24,586 bases of DNA, taken from positions 1-24,586 of the forward strand of contig JAFNWA010000220.1 of NCBI GenBank assembly GCA_017383665.1, in the 5' to 3' direction. Position numbers and translations under genes: made by a program. This document shows, one piece after another, positions 14,737-21,878 of this stretch. This DNA comes from Bacteroidaceae bacterium (GTDB lineage Bacteria; Bacteroidota; Bacteroidia; Bacteroidales; Bacteroidaceae). How positions within the stretch are numbered: the first letter of the stretch is position 1; each line of letters begins with the position of its first letter. Under the pieces are notes generated by a model that saw only the letters and a list, made by a program, of their open reading frames with translations, did no database searches and was not told where the DNA came from.

Positions 14737-15853
14737 TTGTCGTTGAGTCTGTAAACATCTCCGATATTTCTCCTTTGTTGTGTTTTTTGAATAGTGAACG
14801 GCTGTCATTGATAAAAAGTTTCCGTTTCTGTTCAGCATGGTTCCAATCCGGAATCTTTGTTGTTGCAGCCGGGTATATTGTGAAATTGCGCTTTCCGCTG
14901 TCGTCTTTCGGTGCTATCCATGTAAGCAGGTATCTGACATCCATTGGGCGTGTATAGTTTAAAATCTTGCGCAGTTTCATAGCAACCATAATACCTCCGT
15001 CTGTTCCGCGTATCGACATGTTTGATACAAGATTGCCGGTAGAATATACTACCAGGTGCCTGTCGGGCGTGGTTGCCGATTCCCGTATTTCGATTGGTTG
15101 GATAACATGTGGGTGATTGCCTATTATGTGGTTCACACCCATCTCAATGAGCCAATTACTCATCTCCTTTACTTTTGCCGGTGGCAAACTTACATATTCA
15201 TCGCCCCAATGCATGCAGGCAATTATTGCATCTGGGCATTTCGCTTTTGCAGCTTGAATATCACGGGCGATTATCTCCTTGTCTATCAAGTTTACCACCA
15301 TTGGTGCAGGAACCTCTCTGCCGTTGGTACCATAAGTGTAATTGAGGATAGCGACACGCACACCTTTCTTTTCTATTAAAAGTGGATATCTCTCTTCTCG
15401 CTCCTTTGCATTGCGATACACGCCACAATGTGCAAACTGCAAGGAGTCTAACATGTCAAGAGTGTGCAGTGCTCCTCGCTTGCCCTTGTCCAAGCAGTGG
15501 TTGTTGGCAAAGAGCAGTACATTGAACCCGGCATTCTTCACGGCATAAAGAAAACTGTCCGGGGCGCAGAATGACGGGTAACCGCTATATCTGCTTTCCC
15601 CTATGGTGGTCTCAAGATTCGCTACAGATATGTCTGCCGCCTTTACGAGTGGTGAAATATGACGGTAACAATATGAGAAACTATATTTGTCATCCTTTCC
15701 TTTGGCCATGTTGAGTTGCGTCTCGTGCTGCATGATGTCACCGGCAAAGAGCAGATCAACCTGTTGTACAGGCGTTGCAAAAATCTGCGCATATGCCAAT
15801 TGTGGCATTGCGCAGAGTATTAAAAGTGTAAGAATGGTTCTGATAGCCCGCAT
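14726..15853 (-). CDS. CapA-family (PGA_cap) exported metallophosphatase-like protein
   Basis: A 375-aa protein with a signal peptide (1-22, ending LAYAQ) and a CapA/calcineurin-like fold. Motifs in order are LLFAGDIMQHE (33-43), ISVANLETTIGE, FANNHCLDKG, IACMHWGDEY, GNHPHVIQPIE and YSTGNLVSNM, which carry the Asp/Asn/His metal ligands. Family members take part in poly-gamma-glutamate capsule formation, but no capBC-like genes lie nearby, so a general phosphatase or cell-wall hydrolase role is equally possible. Its ATG shares an A with the folD stop (TAATG). It overlaps the DUF3256-like gene by 11 bp at the 3' end. Confidence 0.85.
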   Translation of the reverse strand: MRAIRTILTLLILCAMPQLAYAQIFATPVQQVDLLFAGDIMQHETQLNMAKGKDDKYSFSYCYRHISPLVKAADISVANLETTIGESRYSGYPSFCAPDSFLYAVKNAGFNVLLFANNHCLDKGKRGALHTLDMLDSLQFAHCGVYRNAKEREERYPLLIEKKGVRVAILNYTYGTNGREVPAPMVVNLIDKEIIARDIQAAKAKCPDAIIACMHWGDEYVSLPPAKVKEMSNWLIEMGVNHIIGNHPHVIQPIEIRESATTPDRHLVVYSTGNLVSNMSIRGTDGGIMVAMKLRKILNYTRPMDVRYLLTWIAPKDDSGKRNFTIYPAATTKIPDWNHAEQKRKLFINDSRSLFKKHNKGEISEMFTDSTTITQ

Positions 15854-16734
15854 TATTTATATATTTCGCGTTTTCCTGCCAGCAGGGTGTTCTTCATGAG
15901 CGAAACAATGGTCATGGGGCCTACACCGCCTGGAACCGGAGTTATGAATGAGCATTTTGGTGCGACATTGTCAAAATCCACATCTCCACATAGACGGAAT
16001 CCGCTTTTGCGTGTGGAATCGGGTACGCGCGTTGTGCCTACATCTATGACCACTGCGCCTTCCTTTACCATTTCGGCCTTGAGGAAGTGGGGCTGCCCTA
16101 ATGCTGCGATGATGATGTCGGCCTGTCGGCACTCATCGGCGATATTCTGTGTGTGGCTGTGGCATACGGTAACAGTGGCATCTCCGGGCAAACTCTTCTG
16201 CATCATAAGATTCGCCATTGGCTTGCCCACAATGTTGCTGCGCCCTAAAACCACGCACTTCTTTCCTTTTGTGTCAATGTTGTATCTACGCAATAGTTCC
16301 ATTATGCCATTGGGTGTCGCAGAAAGGAAACAGGGGAGTCCGATAGAGAGGCGGCCTACATTTACCGGATGGAATCCGTCAACATCCTTGCGGTAGTCTA
16401 TTGCTTCTGTTACTTTTTGTTCATCAATATGCTTTGGCAAAGGTAACTGTACAATAAAACCATCGATGTCAGTATCATTGTTCAGTTCCTCAACCTTTGT
16501 GAGTAGTTCTTCTTCGGTGATGTCTGCCTCATAGCGTATGAGTGTTGACTTGAAACCACACTCCTCGCATGCTTTAACTTTATTGGCAACATAAGTCTCG
16601 CTGCCTCCGTCATGTCCTACGAGAATTGCTGCAAGGTGTGGACGCTTGCCGCCTTTTGCCATGATCTCATTCACCTCGGTTGCTATCTCTCTCTTTATTT
16701 GTGCTGCTACAGCCTTGCCGTCAATCAGTTGCAT
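15853..16734 (-). CDS. folD: Methylenetetrahydrofolate dehydrogenase/cyclohydrolase
   Basis: FolD is a bifunctional enzyme: it oxidises 5,10-methylene-THF and hydrolyses the methenyl product to 10-formyl-THF. At 293 aa it shows the catalytic YVANK motif (Y48, K52), QLPLPKH (96-102), DVDGFHPVN (117-125), the Rossmann motif VLGRSNIVGKP (162-172) and PVPGGVGPMT (267-275). It lies 55 bp downstream of ffh on the same strand and ends directly on the start of the CapA-like gene. I see no terminator between ffh and folD, so they probably share a transcript. Confidence 0.97.
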   Translation of the reverse strand: MQLIDGKAVAAQIKREIATEVNEIMAKGGKRPHLAAILVGHDGGSETYVANKVKACEECGFKSTLIRYEADITEEELLTKVEELNNDTDIDGFIVQLPLPKHIDEQKVTEAIDYRKDVDGFHPVNVGRLSIGLPCFLSATPNGIMELLRRYNIDTKGKKCVVLGRSNIVGKPMANLMMQKSLPGDATVTVCHSHTQNIADECRQADIIIAALGQPHFLKAEMVKEGAVVIDVGTTRVPDSTRKSGFRLCGDVDFDNVAPKCSFITPVPGGVGPMTIVSLMKNTLLAGKREIYK

Positions 16735-16789
16735 GGTATTTATGGTGTTTTACAGCATTGCTATGGAACTTTGCTGTCTGTTAAATTTA

Positions 16790-18112
16790 TCAGAACTTGA
16801 ACTTTGACATAAGACCACCCATTTTGCCACCGGCAACTCCCTTCATGGTCTTGCGTATCTGGTCGAACTGCTTCATCAATTTATTTACCTCTTGCATTGT
16901 GTTGCCGCTACCGCGTGCAATGCGCTCCTTGCGTGAGGTGTTGATGATGTCTGGGTTGGCACGCTCTTTGGGTGTCATTGACTGTATAATGGCTTCCACA
17001 TTCTTGAAAGCATTGTCATCTATGTCAAGGTTCTTTATTGCTTTGCCCACACCGGGAATCATTGCCATCAAATCCTTTATGTTGCCCATCTTCTTGATTT
17101 GTTGAATCTGGGCAAGAAAGTCGTTGAAATCAAATTGATTGCGTGCAAGTTTGCGCTGCAGTTTCTTTGCTTCTTCCTCGTCGAACTGCTCCTGTGCGCG
17201 CTCAACAAGTGACACGACATCACCCATGCCCAAGATGCGGTCGGCCATACGGTTGGGGTGGAACTGGTCGATTGCCTCCATCTTTTCACCGGTACCGATG
17301 AACTTGATTGGCTTTGTGACAACAGTGCGGATAGACAAAGCTGCACCGCCGCGTGTGTCACCGTCGAGCTTAGTTAGGATGACACCTGTGAAATCAAGAC
17401 GGTCGTTGAACTCCTTGGCGGTATTAACGGCATCCTGACCGGTCATTGAGTCAACAACGAACAGAGTCTCGTTTGGCTTGACAGCTTCTTTGATGGCTGC
17501 AATTTCGTTCATCATCGCCTCGTCAACAGCCAAGCGACCGGCTGTATCGATGATTACAAGGTTGTAGCTCTTGGCTTTAGCCTCTTTAATCGCATTAAGT
17601 GCAATCTGTACCGGGTCTTTACTTTCAGGCTCGCTATAAACGGGTACACCGATAGCTTCGCCAAGTACCTTCAATTGGTCAATAGCTGCAGGTCTGTAAA
17701 CATCACAGGCAACCAATAATGGACTGCGATTCTTCTTTTTCTTTAAGTAATTTGCCAGTTTTGAAGAGAATGTCGTCTTACCACTACCTTGGAGACCTGA
17801 CATGAGAATCACAGCTGGGTGTCCTTCATAGTTGACTTCGGCAGCTTCTCCTCCCATCAACGCTGTGAGTTCGTCATGAACAATCTTTACCATCAATTGG
17901 CTAGGGTGGAGTGATGTGAGCACATTCTGTCCGATAGCCTTGTTCTTTACTGTATCGGTGAATGTTTTTGCCACTTTGTAGTTGACATCGGCATCAAGCA
18001 GTGCCTTGCGCACATCCTTTAGTGTCTCGGCTACATTGACTTCGGTTATTCGTCCTTCTCCTTTGAGTATTTTCAATGAGCGTTCAAGGCGCTCGCTAAG
18101 GTTTTCAAACAT
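16790..18112 (-). CDS. ffh: Signal recognition particle protein Ffh
   Basis: Ffh is the GTPase of the signal recognition particle; with 4.5S RNA it delivers nascent membrane proteins to FtsY. The 440-aa product has the N domain (1-95), the NG GTPase domain with P-loop GLQGSGKTT at 106-114, CDVYRPAAIDQL, DTAGRLAVDE and TKLDGDTRGGAALS motifs, and a methionine-rich M domain (about 325-440) ending in a Gly/Met/Lys tail. It is 23 bp downstream of the DUF4831-like gene on the same strand. The 4.5S RNA gene is not in the window. Confidence 0.97.
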   Translation of the reverse strand: MFENLSERLERSLKILKGEGRITEVNVAETLKDVRKALLDADVNYKVAKTFTDTVKNKAIGQNVLTSLHPSQLMVKIVHDELTALMGGEAAEVNYEGHPAVILMSGLQGSGKTTFSSKLANYLKKKKNRSPLLVACDVYRPAAIDQLKVLGEAIGVPVYSEPESKDPVQIALNAIKEAKAKSYNLVIIDTAGRLAVDEAMMNEIAAIKEAVKPNETLFVVDSMTGQDAVNTAKEFNDRLDFTGVILTKLDGDTRGGAALSIRTVVTKPIKFIGTGEKMEAIDQFHPNRMADRILGMGDVVSLVERAQEQFDEEEAKKLQRKLARNQFDFNDFLAQIQQIKKMGNIKDLMAMIPGVGKAIKNLDIDDNAFKNVEAIIQSMTPKERANPDIINTSRKERIARGSGNTMQEVNKLMKQFDQIRKTMKGVAGGKMGGLMSKFKF

Positions 18113-18135
18113 CTTTTGTATATTTTGTTTTGTTA

Positions 18136-19203
18136 CTAATTCTTTCTTATGCTTATTACATTGCCGGTAGTTGTGTCAAACAGAACCTTTGTGTTATTGT
18201 TCTTGTTGAACAGAGCCTTGGACAACACCTCGGTCGTTCCAAGTTGTGCAATTGCAATCTCTTTCTTGACAAATGTTTTGGAACGGGTATATATCTCCAT
18301 TCTGGCGCGACCAGGAATGTTATAGCACACTCCTTCTTTTTTGATGCTCTTCTTTTTTGCATCTGCGTCGTCATTTGCTGACGACTGGACTGTTCTTAAA
18401 TTGTCAAGGTCATAATAAACCGGTTCGCCAGCCAGGTTCTCTCTGTCAAGTACTCCAAGTTTGCGTGAGAAGCGGAACAACACAGCCTTGGTCGTATCGC
18501 AATTGCTGCTTGGAGTGAATTCATAGCTGTAACTGAAGTAAAGTGTGTCTGTACGCCCTGTGAACATTTCGGTCAGTGCGCGTTCCTGTTTGTCAAGTTC
18601 CTGCAACATCAAAGATATTGCAACGCCATCGCTCGGCATATTCTCTGATAAACCTCTGGTTATCGCAAGTTTGCTTTCTCGTATCGTGTATATCTCTTTT
18701 GCAGTCAGTTCGGCCATTTTTGCTGTTGATGTGGCAGTGAGCATCTCCTCGGTCATGTATTGCGATGCGTCAACATGACTGTTTGTACTTTGTCTTGCTA
18801 CCTTTTCCCGTATGACAGTCTTTTCGGGTGCAGTCGTGTTGATGGCCTCTATGATACCCTTGTCGTTGAGTCTTATGTTGCTTGCCGTGCTGCCGTTGAG
18901 CTTTACTGTGTAAACCTTTTCCTTACATGGAATACCCTCGCTGCAACTCTCGATTCCGGTAATTTCCCAATGGTTCCCCGATTCGGTTATTACATCCTTG
19001 ATGTGTAGGAATCTTTCGGCATAACTATAGAACTCACCAGGTGTTTGTGTTACACAACTGGCCTCTACAGTTATGTTTATCTTTGTGTCTGGCAGGTAAT
19101 ATGTCACACCTTCGTTTATCCCGGACACGAATGCGTTCACATCTGTTTGCGCAATGCATGGCGTAGCCAATATGAATATGATTGCTTTGATTAACTGTTT
19201 CAT
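18136..19203 (-). CDS. Exported DUF4831-like protein, function unknown
   Basis: A 355-aa protein with a signal peptide (1-19, ending PCIAQ). The mature N-terminal half contains VTYYLPDTKINITVEA and TPGEFYSYAERFLHIKDV, which I recall from DUF4831, a Bacteroidales-specific family. A central segment (about 150-215) is rich in charged helices (MTEEMLTATSTAKMAELTAKEIYTI). The C-terminal half is beta-like and ends NTKVLFDTTTGNVISIRKN. Cysteines occur as pairs in ESCSEGIPCKEK. It is first in the minus-strand series with ffh, folD and capA-like, and it has its own promoter. The family assignment is moderately sure; its role is unknown. Confidence 0.75.
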   Translation of the reverse strand: MKQLIKAIIFILATPCIAQTDVNAFVSGINEGVTYYLPDTKINITVEASCVTQTPGEFYSYAERFLHIKDVITESGNHWEITGIESCSEGIPCKEKVYTVKLNGSTASNIRLNDKGIIEAINTTAPEKTVIREKVARQSTNSHVDASQYMTEEMLTATSTAKMAELTAKEIYTIRESKLAITRGLSENMPSDGVAISLMLQELDKQERALTEMFTGRTDTLYFSYSYEFTPSSNCDTTKAVLFRFSRKLGVLDRENLAGEPVYYDLDNLRTVQSSANDDADAKKKSIKKEGVCYNIPGRARMEIYTRSKTFVKKEIAIAQLGTTEVLSKALFNKNNNTKVLFDTTTGNVISIRKN

Positions 19204-19259
19204 CTTGCTGCGTTTTTTGTTCTGTAAAATCGCAAAAGCACAAAAATGCTAATATGTTG

Positions 19260-19267
19260 CGAAGATA
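19260..19267 (-). promoter_or_regulatory. -7 element of the DUF4831-ffh operon
   Basis: On the minus strand TATCTTCG, one mismatch from TAnnTTTG, lies 56 bp upstream of the ATG at 19203. A TTCG-containing T-run about 21 nt further upstream could be the -33 region. It shares the 204-bp divergent region with the hpt promoter. Confidence 0.4.
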
Positions 19268-19344
19268 GTAATTTGTTTTCAATTTATAACGAAAAAATCA
19301 TTTAATAGGTATTTATTATTTATAATATATCAATAATTGGGCTG

Positions 19345-19380
19345 TTTTTGCGATTTTTTCGGAACTTTGTTCTATATTTG
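19345..19380 (+). promoter_or_regulatory. hpt promoter (sigma-ABfr type)
   Basis: TTTTTG at 19345-19350, 22-nt spacer, then TATATTTG at 19373-19380, a perfect -7 match. It lies 27 bp before the hpt ATG. The spacing is the same as in the dnaX promoter. Confidence 0.6.
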
Positions 19381-19407
19381 TAGAAATATAATTATCAGTT
19401 TCAAGAG

Positions 19408-19944
19408 ATGTCAGTAATTAGGATACACGACAAGGAATTTGTGAAGACAATTCCCGCAGAAGAGATTGCTGCTCAAGTAAAGCGCGTTGCAGATAATATA
19501 AACAGAGATTATGCCGGTAAGCGCCCCCTGCTTTTGGGCGTATTGAATGGTTGCTTCATGTTTATGTCGGATTTGATGAAGAACCTAGAACTTGAATGTG
19601 AGGTCTCTTTTGTAAAGCTTTCGTCATATCAGGGCTCCGAGACAACGGGCACTGTGACAGAGGTTATAGGACTCTCCGAATCAATAGAGGGGCGTGATGT
19701 GATAATTGTTGAAGATATTGTGGATACAGGTCTTACAATGCACAAGATGCTTGAGGTGTTGGCTGAGAGCAATCCTGCTTCTCTTGCGATAGCCTCTCTC
19801 TTTTTGAAGCCGGCGCGTTTGCGTGTCTCTGTGGATGTGAAGTATTCGGCTTTTGAAATTCCCGATAGGTTTATTGTTGGCTATGGACTTGACTATGATG
19901 GCCTTGGTCGCAACCTGCCCGATGTGTACGATGTTAAAGAATAA
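19408..19944 (+). CDS. hpt: Hypoxanthine phosphoribosyltransferase
   Basis: Converts hypoxanthine (and usually guanine) plus PRPP to IMP or GMP in purine salvage. The 178-aa product has the LLLGVLNGCFMFMSDLM motif (41-57), the flexible-loop region SSYQGSETTG (72-81) and the PRPP-binding signature VIIVEDIVDTGLTM (98-111), followed by the FIVGYGLDYDGLGRNLP nucleotide-recognition segment. It is the first gene of a purine run: adk begins 14 bp after its stop. Confidence 0.95.
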   Translation: MSVIRIHDKEFVKTIPAEEIAAQVKRVADNINRDYAGKRPLLLGVLNGCFMFMSDLMKNLELECEVSFVKLSSYQGSETTGTVTEVIGLSESIEGRDVIIVEDIVDTGLTMHKMLEVLAESNPASLAIASLFLKPARLRVSVDVKYSAFEIPDRFIVGYGLDYDGLGRNLPDVYDVKE

Positions 19945-19957
19945 AAGTTATTGTAAG

Positions 19958-20536
19958 ATGCTTAATATAGTTATTTTTGGTGCCCCCGGTAGCGGTAAGG
20001 GTACACAGAGCGAAAAAATTGTAGAGAAGTATGGCCTGAACCATATTTCAACCGGTGAGGTTTTGCGTGGTGAGATTGCTGCCGGCACTGAATTGGGCGC
20101 AACAGCGCAGAGATTGATTGATAAGGGGCAACTTATTCCTGATGAGTTGATGATAAGTATTCTTGCTTCAAAACTTGATTCGCTTGCAAGTGGTAACGGA
20201 GTTATCTTTGATGGTTTCCCCAGGACAATAGCGCAGGCCGAGGCCTTGAAGGCGATGCTTAATGAGCGTGGACAGGATGTTGTTGCGATGATTGAGCTTG
20301 ATGTTCCCGAAGATGAGCTGATGTCGCGTCTTTTGCTTCGCGGACAACTTTCGGGTAGAGCCGATGATAATGAGGAGACAATAAAGAAACGCCTTATTGT
20401 CTATAACGAACAGACATCGCCTTTGAAGGAGTGGTACAAAAACGACGGCAAGCACTGTTATATAAACGGTTCCGGCGAACTTGATCGTATTTTTGCAGAT
20501 ATTGTAACTGCGATTGAATTAAAGAAAAATAAATAA
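19958..20536 (+). CDS. adk: Adenylate kinase
   Basis: Catalyses ATP + AMP = 2 ADP. From ATG 19958 the protein is 192 aa: P-loop GAPGSGKGT (8-16), the AMP-binding STGEVLRGEI (31-40), FDGFPRTIAQAEAL, and a short LID (LLLRGQLSGRADDNEETIKKRL). It is therefore the short-LID type without the four-cysteine zinc lid. The frame is open into hpt back to 19853, but the conserved N-terminus MLNIVIFG fixes the start. It is co-directional with hpt (13-bp gap) and is followed by a terminator-like stem at 20571. Confidence 0.96.
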   Translation: MLNIVIFGAPGSGKGTQSEKIVEKYGLNHISTGEVLRGEIAAGTELGATAQRLIDKGQLIPDELMISILASKLDSLASGNGVIFDGFPRTIAQAEALKAMLNERGQDVVAMIELDVPEDELMSRLLLRGQLSGRADDNEETIKKRLIVYNEQTSPLKEWYKNDGKHCYINGSGELDRIFADIVTAIELKKNK

Positions 20537-20570
20537 TAAAGGTCTCAGAGGTGTCTCTCCTATAATAAGC

Positions 20571-20597
20571 AAGTTGCCGCCGAGTGTGGCAACTTTT
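20571..20597 (+). terminator. Intrinsic terminator after adk
   Basis: AAGTTGCC (20571-20578) pairs with GGCAACTT (20588-20595) around a 9-nt loop and runs into a short T-tract (CTTTT). It lies 35 bp after the adk stop and separates the hpt-adk run from obgE. Confidence 0.6.
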
Positions 20598-20678
20598 GCT
20601 GTTGATTTTGAGATATTATAAAACTGATGGATTTTCCCTCTGTTTGGGGTAAAGTCTGTAGTGCAGAGAAATGTTGTT

Positions 20679-21836
20679 ATGGCAGAATCAAATTTTATCG
20701 ATTATGTAAAGATTGTGTGCCGTTCTGGTCGTGGAGGCCGTGGAATGGCTCACTTGCATCGTGCTAAATATATACCCAATGGCGGCCCTGATGGTGGCGA
20801 CGGCGGCAAGGGGGGTGATATTATCCTCCGTGGAAACCGGAACTACTGGACATTGCTTCACTTGAAATATCAGCGCCATATCTTTGCCGGCAATGGTCAG
20901 AATGGCGGTATCAACAAGAGTACAGGCGCTGATGGCGAGAGTAAAATTGTTGATGTGCCTTGTGGAACAGTGGCATACAATGCCGAGACTGGAGAATTTC
21001 TTTGTGATGTGATGGAGGACGGTCAGCTGGTTACCCTGCTCAAGGGTGGTCGCGGTGGTTTGGGTAATGTCCATTTTGCAACCCCGACACGCCAAGCACC
21101 GCGTTTCGCACAGCCGGGTGAACCAATGCAGGAGATGACTGTGACACTTGAGCTCAAGTTGCTTGCCGATGTTGGCCTTGTGGGCTTCCCGAATGCAGGA
21201 AAGTCAACATTGCTCTCTTCTGTTTCAGCGGCAAAGCCCAAGATTGCCAATTATCCTTTTACTACGCTTGAACCGAATTTGGGAATTGTCTCATATCGCG
21301 ACGGCAAGTCGTTCGTGATGGCCGACATCCCGGGTATCATAGAGGGGGCGAGTCAAGGCAGGGGGCTTGGATTGCGATTCTTGCGCCACATTGAGCGCAA
21401 CTCTTTGCTCCTGTTTATGGTGCCGGCTGATGCCGATGATATAAAGAAGGAGTATGAGGTGTTGCTGAATGAACTTGCAACCTTCAATCCGGAGATGCTT
21501 GACAAGCAGCGTGTGCTCGCAATTACAAAATGTGACCTCATTGACGAGGAACTCAAGGAGATGCTTTCGGAGAATCTTCCCGAGGATGTTCCTTGTGTGT
21601 TTATATCTGCGCCTACCGGTGAAGGAATTCAAGAGTTGAAGGATATTCTTTGGGCGGCGCTCAATAGTGAGGAGAATCGTCTCGCGGCTGTAAAGCGTGA
21701 AGAACTTGTGCACCGAAACTACGACAGGAAGATGCTTGCTGCCGATTTTGCAGACTGGGAAGCAGACTTTGAGGATGAAGTTGAGACTGACGATGATGAC
21801 TTTGACTATGAGGAGTTTGATTTCGATGAGGAGTAA
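20679..21836 (+). CDS. obgE: GTPase Obg/CgtA
   Basis: Ribosome-associated GTPase involved in 50S assembly and stress control. From ATG 20679 it is 385 aa. It has the glycine-rich OBG fold (GRGGRGMAHLHRAKYIPNGG and DGGKGGDIILRG, 1-160), then the G domain with P-loop GFPNAGKST (169-177), switch region NYPFTTLEPNLG, DIPG (216-219) and NKxD-type TKCD (283-286). The C-terminus is a strongly acidic tail (about 356-385, Asp/Glu/Phe/Tyr rich). A GTG at 20661 would add six residues (MQRNVV), but the family starts at MAESNFIDYVKI. Confidence 0.96.
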   Translation: MAESNFIDYVKIVCRSGRGGRGMAHLHRAKYIPNGGPDGGDGGKGGDIILRGNRNYWTLLHLKYQRHIFAGNGQNGGINKSTGADGESKIVDVPCGTVAYNAETGEFLCDVMEDGQLVTLLKGGRGGLGNVHFATPTRQAPRFAQPGEPMQEMTVTLELKLLADVGLVGFPNAGKSTLLSSVSAAKPKIANYPFTTLEPNLGIVSYRDGKSFVMADIPGIIEGASQGRGLGLRFLRHIERNSLLLFMVPADADDIKKEYEVLLNELATFNPEMLDKQRVLAITKCDLIDEELKEMLSENLPEDVPCVFISAPTGEGIQELKDILWAALNSEENRLAAVKREELVHRNYDRKMLAADFADWEADFEDEVETDDDDFDYEEFDFDEE

Positions 21837-21878
21837 ATTTCTATAATGCATAAACATAAATCTAAAACAAGATAACTT

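Noticed and set aside
19853..19957. Longer adk frame starting inside hpt
   Set aside because: Conserved adenylate kinase begins at MLNIVIFG (ATG 19958); the upstream part is a shadow of hpt.
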